A stretch of 64,000 bases of DNA from Marinomonas lutimaris (lineage in GTDB: Bacteria; Pseudomonadota; Gammaproteobacteria; Pseudomonadales; Marinomonadaceae): the NCBI RefSeq assembly GCF_019426345.1, contig NZ_JAHLLW010000007.1, positions 124,001 to 188,000 on the forward strand, given 5' to 3'. Positions 46,574 to 55,284 of this stretch are shown here, one piece after another (position 1 is the stretch's first letter; every line of letters begins with the position of its first letter). The notes beneath the pieces are model-generated. The model worked only from the letters and a program-made list of their open reading frames with translations. It had not been told where the DNA came from and did not search any database. The translations under genes were made by a program, and so were the position numbers.

Positions 46574-47962
46574 TTAATTCTCAAAAATTGCGTCTAGCGC
46601 TTCAGATAAACGTTCAACTCCGATGACTTTCATGCCTTCGATAGGCTTTTTCGGGCAGTTAGCTTTTGGTACCACAGCTCTGGTAAAGCCATGTTTCGCC
46701 GCTTCACTGATACGTTCTTGTCCTGATGGTACAGGACGAATTTCACCCGATAAACCAACTTCCCCAAGCACCACTAAATCATGCGGTAATACTCTATCGC
46801 GGAAACTAGAAACGACTGCAGCGATGGCCGCGAGATCTGCGCTGGTTTCCAATACTTTTACACCGCCAACCACGTTCAGATACACATCTTGATCTGATGT
46901 TAGTAAGCCGCCGTGCTTATGCAAAACGGCCAAAAGCATGGCTAAACGATTATGGTCAAAGCCCACTGTGACCCGTCTTGGATTACCTAAAGCTGAATCA
47001 TCGACCAGCGCTTGCAGCTCCACCAAAAGAGGGCGAGTGCCTTCCCAAACGACCATCACAAGACTGCCAGCTGCTGGATGATTGCTACGGTTTAAGAAAA
47101 TGGAACTTGGGTTCTTGACTTCTTTTAGGCCATTTTCTAGCATGGCGAAAACGCCTAACTCATTCACGGCACCAAAGCGGTTTTTCATGCCGCGAAGGGT
47201 GCGAAAGCGTGAGTCTTCTGAGCCTTCGAGCAACACAGAGCAATCCACCATGTGTTCTAGTACTTTTGGTCCAGCCAAAGAGCCGTCTTTAGTCACATGA
47301 CCAACGAGCAATACCGCAGTTTGTGTTTGCTTGGCAAAACGTGTCAAGACAGCCGCACTTTCTCGAACCTGCGATACGCTGCCTGGGGCGGATTCAACAC
47401 CATCCAAATGCATTACTTGGATCGAGTCGATAACCATGACTTTCGGTTTAACTTGTTGGGCGATGGTTAAAATCGCTTCCACATTGGTTTCTGACAGCAT
47501 CTTGAGGTTTTGAGTCGGTAAACCAAGGCGTTGTGCTCGCATGGCAACTTGTTGAAGAGATTCTTCGCCAGTTACATACAACGCGGTTTGTTGTTGCGCA
47601 AGCCAGCACATGGTTTGCAGCAATAAGGTACTTTTCCCTGCGCCGGGATGTCCACCGATCAGTACTACACCACCAGGAACCAATCCGCCGCCTAATACTC
47701 GGTCGAATTCGTTTGCACCTGAGCTAAAGCGAGGAACATCGCCTAAATCCACATCGGATAAATTCTGTATACCAGTAACAGCGCCAGCGTAACCTTGATA
47801 ACGTGGATCTTGGCTAGCGGAAACACGAGCAGAAGTTTTGCTAGAAGTAAGGCGTATTTCGGATAGTGAATTCCACGCACTGCAGGCTTGGCACTGTCCT
47901 TGCCATTTTGCGTAGTCGGCTCCGCATTCATTGCATACAAAGGCGGTTTTTGCTTTGGCCAT
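46574..47962 (-). CDS. radA: DNA repair protein RadA (Sms)
   Basis: The 462-residue RecA-related motor drives branch migration of recombination intermediates. It has the N-terminal zinc finger (Cys 10, 13, 24, 27 in FVCNECGADYAKWQGQCQAC), the RecA-like ATPase with Walker A GGHPGAGKSTLL (about residue 96), the KNRFG motif in GMKNRFGAVNE and the Lon-protease-like C-terminal domain (VNVVGGVKVLETSADLAA). All match a complete, normal-length RadA. Confidence 0.95.
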   Translation of the reverse strand: MAKAKTAFVCNECGADYAKWQGQCQACSAWNSLSEIRLTSSKTSARVSASQDPRYQGYAGAVTGIQNLSDVDLGDVPRFSSGANEFDRVLGGGLVPGGVVLIGGHPGAGKSTLLLQTMCWLAQQQTALYVTGEESLQQVAMRAQRLGLPTQNLKMLSETNVEAILTIAQQVKPKVMVIDSIQVMHLDGVESAPGSVSQVRESAAVLTRFAKQTQTAVLLVGHVTKDGSLAGPKVLEHMVDCSVLLEGSEDSRFRTLRGMKNRFGAVNELGVFAMLENGLKEVKNPSSIFLNRSNHPAAGSLVMVVWEGTRPLLVELQALVDDSALGNPRRVTVGFDHNRLAMLLAVLHKHGGLLTSDQDVYLNVVGGVKVLETSADLAAIAAVVSSFRDRVLPHDLVVLGEVGLSGEIRPVPSGQERISEAAKHGFTRAVVPKANCPKKPIEGMKVIGVERLSEALDAIFEN

Positions 47963-48023
47963 GAGAGGTCTCTTTAAGATGTTGCGATAACGTCCATGTT
48001 ATCACAGGAAAAAGCTGTATCGC

Positions 48024-49553
48024 TTATTTCGATTTTTTCCAATTGACTGAGTAAAGATCGGTACGACGGTCTTTTAGGTTGTTCACTGAGCCTTCGCTGC
48101 GAGTCAATTTTAGCTTATCTAAATCTAGATCCGAGAACATGATCATTTCTGTGTTTGGTGTAGTTTCCGCCATAACCGCATCGTGCGGATAAGAGAAATC
48201 AGATGGTGAAAACACGGAACTCTGTGCATATTGAATGTCAAGGTTTTCCACTTGTGGAAGGTTGCCACAGCTACCACAAATAACCACGTAACATTCGTTT
48301 TCAATGGCACGTGCTTGGGCACAGCGACGTACACGCAAGTAGCCATTTTTCGTATCTGTCCAGAATGGTACAAACAAAATGTCCATGTCTTGCTCGGCCA
48401 GTAATCGACCTAGCTCAGGGAATTCCACATCGTAACAAATCAAGATGCCTACTCGGCCCGCATCAGTATTGAAGACGCGTAAATCATTGCCACCTTCAAT
48501 AACCCAGTCACGGCGTTCGTGGGGAGTGATGTGTATTTTCTTTTGCTCTTCCACGGTACCGTCACGACGACATAGGTAACTGACGTTATAAACAGTCTCG
48601 TCTTCAATTACTGGCATGGAGCCGGTAATGACGTTGATGTTATAGCTGACCGCGAACTGGGACATTTCATTGATAAAGCGTTCAGTAAAGCTTGCTAAAA
48701 AGCGAATGGCTTCAGTCTGGTTACTTTGATCTGGGCTTAGTCCAATCAATGGTGCATTGAAAAATTCAGGGAATAATACAAAGTCACTTTTATAATCAGA
48801 TACTGCATCGATAAAGTATTCGACTTGCTTTAGTAGCTCGTCAACGCTTTCTACTTCACGCATTTGCCACTGAATCGCACCGATACGAACTTGGGTTTTA
48901 CGTGAACGAATCACGTTAGTATCTGGTTCGAAGAAGATGTTTTTCCATTCCAACAAGGTTGCGTAGCCTTGAGATTTTTCATCTTCAGGCATGTAGCGTT
49001 TTAGTAAACGAGTAACTTGGAAATCGTTAGACAATTGGAAAGTCAGAATAGGGTCGTAAATTTTGCGTTCGCGAACGGATTCTAAGTATTCCGCAGCGCT
49101 CATTTCATGGGCGTGTTCGTGGTAACTTGGAATACGACCACCCGCCAAAATAGCTCGTAAGTTATGCTGACGACAAAGGTCTTTTCTCGCTTCATATAAA
49201 CGACGGCCAAGACGGTAGCCGCGGTATTCTGGCGCGATCAAAACATCTAGACCGTACATAGCGTCGCCACGATCGTCGTTTAAAATATTTTCTTTTTGAT
49301 CGATAAGATCATCATAAGTATGCGGGTTACTAAAACGCTGATAGCTGACTTGAACAGACAAGGCTAAGCCAACGATTTTACCGTGGTCTTCTAGGCAGAT
49401 TTGTCCTTCAGGAAAGTCTTTGATCAGCTTGTGGATTGTGTGTTCCGGCCATGAGCCACCAATGTCGTGATAGACCTTATCCATCAGTACTTTTATTTCG
49501 TCGTAGTCGTCGTTGGTAAGGTTACGAATGGTTAAATGTAAATCGTCGTGCAT
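48024..49553 (-). CDS. GNAT acetyltransferase-nitrilase fusion
   Basis: The 509-residue two-domain protein has an N-terminal GNAT domain (about residues 8-195; acetyl-CoA loop APEYRGYRLGRRLYEARKDL) and a C-terminal carbon-nitrogen hydrolase domain (about 225-505). The hydrolase catalytic triad is present: Glu in LFPEFFNAP, Lys in EEQKKIHITPHE and Cys in GILICYDVEFPELG. It belongs to a known but little studied family of bifunctional proteins; an amidase or transamidase coupled to N-acetylation is possible. It stands as a single gene between radA and amtB. Confidence 0.88.
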   Translation of the reverse strand: MHDDLHLTIRNLTNDDYDEIKVLMDKVYHDIGGSWPEHTIHKLIKDFPEGQICLEDHGKIVGLALSVQVSYQRFSNPHTYDDLIDQKENILNDDRGDAMYGLDVLIAPEYRGYRLGRRLYEARKDLCRQHNLRAILAGGRIPSYHEHAHEMSAAEYLESVRERKIYDPILTFQLSNDFQVTRLLKRYMPEDEKSQGYATLLEWKNIFFEPDTNVIRSRKTQVRIGAIQWQMREVESVDELLKQVEYFIDAVSDYKSDFVLFPEFFNAPLIGLSPDQSNQTEAIRFLASFTERFINEMSQFAVSYNINVITGSMPVIEDETVYNVSYLCRRDGTVEEQKKIHITPHERRDWVIEGGNDLRVFNTDAGRVGILICYDVEFPELGRLLAEQDMDILFVPFWTDTKNGYLRVRRCAQARAIENECYVVICGSCGNLPQVENLDIQYAQSSVFSPSDFSYPHDAVMAETTPNTEMIMFSDLDLDKLKLTRSEGSVNNLKDRRTDLYSVNWKKSK

Positions 49554-49672
49554 GTTGGCCTCTATAAATCGGTCTTATGTATTGCTCATGATAACGCGTA
49601 TCGGTGTGAGTAAGTAAGAGATCAGTATGTCATAAGGGTGTATAACGCTAACTCAATAAGGGATATAAAAAG

Positions 49673-49698
49673 AAAACCCCCGCCGAGGCGAGGGTTTT
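49673..49698 (-). terminator. Terminator of glnK-amtB
   Basis: Stem AAAACCCTCGCC / GGCGGGGGTTTT on the minus strand with a TC-rich T-run, 34 bases past the amtB stop. Confidence 0.8.
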
Positions 49699-49731
49699 GA
49701 TATTAAAATGTCTAAGTTTTATGAAGAGATA

Positions 49732-50997
49732 TTACTTCTTGCTGAATTCTGGGTACGCTTCCATACCACATTCAGAAAGGTCAACACCCTCATACTCTTC
49801 TTCTTCAGTAACTCGAACACCCATGATGGCTTTGATGATTAACCAAACCACTAGGCTAGAAACGAATACCCAAACGAAGATAGTAAGAGCGCCCGCGATT
49901 TGTCCGCCGAACGTAGTGCCATCGTTAGTTAGTGGCACAGCTAGCAAGCCCCAAAGACCAACCACACCGTGAACAGAGATCGCGCCCACTGGATCATCGA
50001 TTTTAAGCTTGTCTAGAGTCAGGATGGACACAACAACAATCAAACCACCAACAAGACCGATAAGCGTCGCACCTAGAGCAGATGGCGTATCAGGACCCGC
50101 GGTGATTGCTACCAAGCCAGCAAGTACACCGTTTAGAAGCATAGTTAGATCGGCTTTGCCGAATAAGATTCGAGCGAGAATAAGTGCACCGATTGCGCCG
50201 CCAGCTGCGGCTGCATTTGTGTTCAAGAACACCATGGCAACTGAGTTAGCACTAGCGATATCGCCAAGTTTTAGTACAGAGCCGCCGTTGAATCCGAACC
50301 AACCCAACCAAAGGATCAAAGTACCTAATGTTGCTAGTGGTAGGTTAGCGCCAGGAATAGCGCGAACTTCACCGTTTGGACCGTACTTGCCTTTACGAGC
50401 GCCAAGTACCAATACACCAGCTAGAGCAGCCGAAGCACCTGCCATGTGAACGATACCGGAGCCTGCAAAGTCAGTGAAACCTAGGTCGCCAAGGCTAAAC
50501 ATACCGAATACAGAACCGCCACCCCAAGTCCAGTTACCTTCCATTGGGTAAATGAAACCTGTCATTACGACTGCAAATACTAGGAAAGCCCAAAGCTTCA
50601 TACGTTCAGCAACTGCGCCAGATACGATAGACATTGCTGTTGCAACGAACACAACTTGGAAGAAGAAATCTGAAGCACCAGAGTAGATTGCACCGCCTTC
50701 AAATCCACCTTCACGTCCTGCAAAGTCCGTTAAAGTAGAAGCAACATCTACGTCTTGAATACCAGTAAGGAACCACTCGCCACCGTACATGATAGCGTAA
50801 CCACAAACTAGATACATGATGCAAGAAATGGCAAACAAAGCCACGTTCTTGGTTAGAATTTCAGTGGTGTTTTTAGCACGTACTAGACCTGCTTCCAACA
50901 TGGCAAATCCAGCTGCCATCCACATGACCAGCGCGCCACACACCAAGAAATAAAAGGTGTCCATCGCATATTGTAAGTGAAAAATTTGATCTTGCAT
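49732..50997 (-). CDS. amtB: Ammonium transporter AmtB
   Basis: The 421-residue trimeric ammonium channel has eleven predicted helices. Family marks are the opening DTFYFLVCGALVMWMAAGFAMLEAGLVRAKN, the first pore histidine in GIVHMAGASAALAG and the second in ISVHGVVGLWG, and the GNWTWGGGSVF segment; the catalytic aspartate is in FTDFAGS. It lacks a cleavable signal peptide. It follows glnK by 39 bases, as in most proteobacteria, and is co-regulated by nitrogen status through the sigma-54 promoter upstream of glnK. Confidence 0.95.
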   Translation of the reverse strand: MQDQIFHLQYAMDTFYFLVCGALVMWMAAGFAMLEAGLVRAKNTTEILTKNVALFAISCIMYLVCGYAIMYGGEWFLTGIQDVDVASTLTDFAGREGGFEGGAIYSGASDFFFQVVFVATAMSIVSGAVAERMKLWAFLVFAVVMTGFIYPMEGNWTWGGGSVFGMFSLGDLGFTDFAGSGIVHMAGASAALAGVLVLGARKGKYGPNGEVRAIPGANLPLATLGTLILWLGWFGFNGGSVLKLGDIASANSVAMVFLNTNAAAAGGAIGALILARILFGKADLTMLLNGVLAGLVAITAGPDTPSALGATLIGLVGGLIVVVSILTLDKLKIDDPVGAISVHGVVGLWGLLAVPLTNDGTTFGGQIAGALTIFVWVFVSSLVVWLIIKAIMGVRVTEEEEYEGVDLSECGMEAYPEFSKK

Positions 50998-51036
50998 GTC
51001 TCGCCCCCCTAAAGGCTTGTATAATTAGAGCAGTGA

Positions 51037-51396
<360 letters not shown>

Positions 51397-51432
51397 TCAG
51401 TTTTATTGTCGTATCGCAGGTACTTAGCTTTA

Positions 51433-51448
51433 TTCAATATGCGTGCCA
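51433..51448 (-). promoter_or_regulatory. Sigma-54 promoter of glnK-amtB
   Basis: On the minus strand TGGCACGCATATTGAA matches TGGCACG-N4-TTGCA except C to A in the -12 element, about 58 bases upstream of the glnK start. Confidence 0.8.
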
Positions 51449-51866
51449 TATATAGATATGCCCTTATAACAATGGCTTTGTAAGGATTTTGTCGACTTTT
51501 CGAAATTAAAAAGAGCATCAGATGGCTTTATTTAGTGCGGCATATTGGGGTGTCTTGGTTGGTTATTGCATTAACTTGGTGCGAATGGGTGACTTATGTG
51601 AGTGGCATTACTGGACGAGATCCCTATCTTATTGCTTCTGATCAGAAAATAAACATTTAGCTAAGAGTGTAATGCGTGCCTTATTTAGAGGATTTGTTTG
51701 GATTAAAGTACGCAATATTTTATTTCTCGCACAAAAAAGAGGCAATTTAATAGTATTGCGTGTTTATAAAGGAGCAGGGATATAAAGATGTGCAGCTGAG
51801 AGCTTGTTTGCACCTTACTTAGGCTTCTATACTATTAAGTATTGTAAATGCAAAAATGAGAATGAC
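51449..51866. other. Intergenic region between glnK promoter and ubiK
   Basis: No credible gene. It holds the sigma-54 promoter edge, an NtrC-like enhancer at 51567-51583 and, presumably, the ubiK promoter. A 39-codon frame from ATG 51521 lacks a ribosome site and recognisable features. Confidence 0.6.
51567..51583. promoter_or_regulatory. Candidate NtrC enhancer site
   Basis: TGCATTAACTTGGTGCG matches 13 of 17 positions of the NtrC consensus TGCACYAAAATGGTGCA and lies about 120 bases upstream of the sigma-54 promoter, the usual enhancer distance. Confidence 0.65.
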
Positions 51867-52106
51867 ATGATTGATCAATTTATAAAGCAGCTTGGAACCG
51901 GATTAGGACAAGCAGCAGAAACATTGGGTAAGCTGCCAAAAGAAGAGATTCAGGCGCAACTGCACGAAGTGGCACGTAATACATTAAGCAAAATGGATTT
52001 AGTCACACGTGAAGAGTTTGAAGTGCAAGCTGCAATGTTGGCCAAGTACCGTGAAAAATTGGCTGTATTGGAAGCTCGTTTAAATGAGTTAGAGAAAAAA
52101 GACTAA
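51867..52106 (+). CDS. ubiK: Ubiquinone biosynthesis accessory factor UbiK
   Basis: The 79-residue protein (formerly YqiC) forms a coiled coil that helps the soluble Ubi complex attach its lipid substrates. The opening MIDQFIKQLGTGLGQ and the MDLVTREEFEVQAAMLAKYREKLAVLEARLNELE coiled coil match the family throughout. ATG 51867 gives the standard N-terminus; the frame is open further upstream but without homology. Two bases separate its stop from the convergent TIGR02450 gene. Confidence 0.92.
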   Translation: MIDQFIKQLGTGLGQAAETLGKLPKEEIQAQLHEVARNTLSKMDLVTREEFEVQAAMLAKYREKLAVLEARLNELEKKD

Positions 52107-52107
52107 C

Positions 52108-52323
52108 TCATTTCCAACCTTGGAGCCATTTTTCAGGCGATGTCAGGGCTTGCCAAGGTAGAGAGTACTGATTTTTGTTGATTACGGCTTCAAGCACGCA
52201 TTCTATGACGATGTCGTTATCATCTTTAATGAGTTTGGTGACGATAAAATGCTTTTCTTTTTGCTGTGGTGAGGTGGACGTCCATTTTGATAACAGCAGT
52301 TTGTTGGGGTTTATTTGGTGCAT
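52108..52323 (-). CDS. TIGR02450 family small protein
   Basis: A 71-residue, Trp-rich basic protein of the TIGR02450 family: INPNKLLLSKWTSTSP, EKHFIVTKLI and IECVLEAVINKNQYSLPW, closing with LTSPEKWLQGWK. The family is conserved in gammaproteobacteria and has no known function. It is convergent with ubiK and divergent from the comM-like gene. Confidence 0.82.
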   Translation of the reverse strand: MHQINPNKLLLSKWTSTSPQQKEKHFIVTKLIKDDNDIVIECVLEAVINKNQYSLPWQALTSPEKWLQGWK

Positions 52324-52430
52324 GGGAAGTCGGTAACCTTAATAAGCGAATGAAATAGAGATACGAAAGAAATGACAAGCTGGATTGCTTGTCGTTGAAA
52401 ATTGCCAATTAAATTGATCAAGGAGTGATC

Positions 52431-53942
52431 ATGAGTTTAGCTACTATTTATAGTCGTGCCCGTGTGGGCGTGTCTTCTCCTCTCGTTACCGTTGAAACTC
52501 ATATTTCAAATGGATTGCCTTCCCTTAATATAGTGGGTTTACCTGAAGCTGCCGTTCGAGAAGCAAAAGATCGTGTGCGTAGCGCGATTATCAACAGTCA
52601 TTTTGAATTTCCTACCCGACGAGTCACCATCAACCTAGCGCCAGCGGATTTACCCAAAGAGGGCGGTCGATATGATTTGGCGATTGCTATCAGTGTGTTA
52701 GTCGCGTCTGGGCAACTTGGAGAGTTGAATTTACGTGATACCGAGTTTATTGGCGAATTGGCTTTGTCGGGTGATATTCGTGGCGTGCCAGGATTACTAC
52801 CATCGGCCATTGCTTGTCATCAGTCTAACCGTCAGCTTATTCTTCCCGAAGACAATCAACAAGAAGCCGCTTTAGTGGAAGGCGACGCGGTATTTGCTAA
52901 ACACCTTACCCAAGTGACAGCCCATCTACTAAAATTAAGTAAGTTACCTGTTTGCGAATCTAAACCCACAGAGCCGTTGCCTTTGGATCATAAAGACATG
53001 CGCGATGTAAAAGGCCAATATCAGGCGCGGCGAGCGTTAGAAGTCGCAGCAGCAGGCGGGCATAATCTATTATTTATAGGTCCAGCTGGAACAGGCAAAA
53101 CCATGTTAGCGTCACGTTTACCAAGCATAATGCCCGCTATGACTGAAGTTGAAGCACTGGCTGTGGCGTCAGTTCAATCGGTAGCTGGACGAAAAATGGG
53201 ACTCGATTGGTATTGGTCTGAACGCCCCTTTAGGTCTCCGCATCATTCTTGTTCGGCTGCTGCATTGGTAGGAGGCGGTTCAATTCCTAAACCAGGCGAA
53301 GCCTCTTTAGCGCATTGTGGCGTGTTATTTTTGGACGAGCTACCAGAATTTGATCGCAAAGTGTTAGAGGTACTGCGCGAACCATTGGAAAACGGCGAAG
53401 TGCATATTTCCCGAGCTCGCGGTCAAGTGACTTTTCCGGCTCGATTCCAATTGGTTGCCGCTATGAACGCCAGTAACGAAGCTTACAATGGTGGACAGGA
53501 TTATTATCAATCCAGCGCTAGCCAAAAATACCTTAAAAAACTTTCTGCGCCATTTTTGGATCGTATCGATTTACATGTAGAGGTTCCACCTTTGCCTTCT
53601 AATGTTTTAGTGAACGCGCAAGAAGAAGGGGAGTGCAGTGCCAATGTTCGCGAACGAGTTGAACACGCGGTTGCAAGGCAAAGAGCGCGCCAAGGCGTAC
53701 AAAATGCATTGCTAAGTGGCCGCCAATTAGAAGCTATTTGTGCGCTAAGTGATGATGACAAGCAGTTCATGCAACAGGCATTGGAAAAACTAAAACTCTC
53801 GGCGCGTGCTTATCATCGAGTCTTAAAAGTGGCGCTTACTCTAGCAGATTTAAACGACTCTCCAGTAACAAGAGCGCATTTAATGGAATCGTTAAGTTAT
53901 CGAAAAATGGAAAAAACCTTATCTATGGCGGTCTCTTCTTAA
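52431..53942 (+). CDS. comM: YifB/ComM-family AAA+ ATPase (Mg-chelatase-like)
   Basis: The 503-residue protein has an N-terminal Lon-like domain (SPLVTVETHISNGLPSLNIVGLPEAAVREAKDRVRSA), an AAA+ core with Walker A GPAGTGKTMLASRLP (about residue 218) and GVLFLDELPEF as Walker B, and a C-terminal helical lid. ComM is a hexameric helicase that drives branch migration of integrated single strands during natural transformation. ATG 52431 follows AAGGAG by five bases. The neighbours ubiK and TIGR02450 gene are not functionally linked. Confidence 0.92.
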   Translation: MSLATIYSRARVGVSSPLVTVETHISNGLPSLNIVGLPEAAVREAKDRVRSAIINSHFEFPTRRVTINLAPADLPKEGGRYDLAIAISVLVASGQLGELNLRDTEFIGELALSGDIRGVPGLLPSAIACHQSNRQLILPEDNQQEAALVEGDAVFAKHLTQVTAHLLKLSKLPVCESKPTEPLPLDHKDMRDVKGQYQARRALEVAAAGGHNLLFIGPAGTGKTMLASRLPSIMPAMTEVEALAVASVQSVAGRKMGLDWYWSERPFRSPHHSCSAAALVGGGSIPKPGEASLAHCGVLFLDELPEFDRKVLEVLREPLENGEVHISRARGQVTFPARFQLVAAMNASNEAYNGGQDYYQSSASQKYLKKLSAPFLDRIDLHVEVPPLPSNVLVNAQEEGECSANVRERVEHAVARQRARQGVQNALLSGRQLEAICALSDDDKQFMQQALEKLKLSARAYHRVLKVALTLADLNDSPVTRAHLMESLSYRKMEKTLSMAVSS

Positions 53943-54197
53943 ACGAAGGCTACTTTTAAAAACGGCTTAACCATAGACTTTACTCCGAAACATTGGAGGC
54001 GAATCATGCCTTCAATGAGGTTTAATTAAAGATTTTCAGCTCTTTTAAATGCAGGATAAAAGCTGTTTTAACCTTGCTCATTTCGTTACAATCCTCTTCC
54101 CATTTTTGGGACTAATAATAATTAAATAGTCGTTGCGTGCTCGCAGTTGTTGATTTATTAGCGGCAAGGGTGAGTGGCCTATGTGGAGTGTTGTCTT

Positions 54198-55127
54198 ATG
54201 GTTATCCAGCTGTTCCCTTTTTGGGCGTTATTGCTTTCAGCAATTGCCTTTTTTCAACCGGATTTATTTGTCGGCTTGAAAACTCAAATCGTTCCATTAT
54301 TGACCATCATTATGTTGGCAATGGGATTGACCTTAAGCCCTGCAGACTTCAAACAAGTATTGAAGAATGGTAAAGCCGTTGGCGTGGGTGTGTTATTGCA
54401 ATTTTTAGTCATGCCTATTGCGGCGTTTGGTGTGGCCTTTGCATTTGGTTTTGATACGGAATTAACCGTTGGCATGTTGCTTGTGGGCAGTGTGGCAGGC
54501 GGTACCTCATCGAATGTTATGTGTTACTTAGCAAAAGGCGATACGGCGCTGTCTATTTCCATGACGGCTATTTCGACCTTGCTTGGCGTAATACTGACAC
54601 CATTCTTAGTATCTCTAATGATTGGTCAGAGCGTCGATGTACCAGTCGCTGGTATGTTAATGAGCTTGTTTAAAATCGTATTATTGCCTGTTGCGGCGGG
54701 TGTGTTGATTAATACCTTCTTCTCAAAGTTTGTACGCAAAGCTGAGCCGATTTTTCCGTACATCTCAATGTTTGCCATCGTGCTGATTATTGCCATTGTA
54801 GTGGCATTGAGTGCATCCAAGATCGTTCAAGTAGGTCTAATTGTTGCGGCAGCGGTTATTCTGCATAATGCGATTGGTTTGACCTTGGGTTACTGGGTCA
54901 CTTACCTACTTGGTTTTGACGCGCGTGTTTGTCGTACTATTGCCTTTGAAGTAGGCTTGCAGAACTCTGGTCTAGCAGCAGCGCTAGCGGTGAAATTCTT
55001 CACGCCAATGGCAGCTTTACCTGGAACGATTTTCAGTGTGTGGCACAATATTTCAGGATCTTTGTTGGCGAGCTATTGGAGCCGTCGACCAGTTGCTGAA
55101 AACAACGCTCAAGAAACAGGTAAATAA
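54198..55127 (+). CDS. Bile acid:sodium symporter (BASS) family transporter
   Basis: The 309-residue membrane protein has around nine to ten predicted helices. The BASS family shows in TIIMLAMGLTLSPADFKQVLKNGKAV, VGSVAGGTSSNVMCYLAKGDTALSI and IAFEVGLQNSGLAAALAVKFF with the conserved glutamate of the sodium site. Bacterial members move diverse organic anions such as pantoate or taurocholate. ATG 54198 (GGAG nine bases upstream) is preferred to GTG 54174. A strong terminator follows. Nothing distinctive was seen in the 255 bases before it. Confidence 0.85.
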   Translation: MVIQLFPFWALLLSAIAFFQPDLFVGLKTQIVPLLTIIMLAMGLTLSPADFKQVLKNGKAVGVGVLLQFLVMPIAAFGVAFAFGFDTELTVGMLLVGSVAGGTSSNVMCYLAKGDTALSISMTAISTLLGVILTPFLVSLMIGQSVDVPVAGMLMSLFKIVLLPVAAGVLINTFFSKFVRKAEPIFPYISMFAIVLIIAIVVALSASKIVQVGLIVAAAVILHNAIGLTLGYWVTYLLGFDARVCRTIAFEVGLQNSGLAAALAVKFFTPMAALPGTIFSVWHNISGSLLASYWSRRPVAENNAQETGK

Positions 55128-55144
55128 TCTATTTGCTTAGCGTC

Positions 55145-55177
55145 AAAAAAGGGATGCCATTTGTGCATCCCTTTTTT
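55145..55177. terminator. Terminator between the BASS transporter and rep
   Basis: Perfect 13-bp stem AAAAAAGGGATGC / GCATCCCTTTTTT, seven-base loop, T-run. Confidence 0.9.
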
Positions 55178-55284
55178 GTGCTTGTTAGTTTTTGCTTTTA
55201 TGATTTTTCTCTCAGTGCGAGATTCTTTATTGTCGGGTACACTTACGGCTGATTTTTAATAGCCATACGAGCCAGAGTTTTTCC

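Noticed and set aside
51521-51640. 39-codon frame in the glnK-ubiK gap
   Set aside because: No ribosome site, no recognisable motif, and it overlaps the NtrC-like enhancer.
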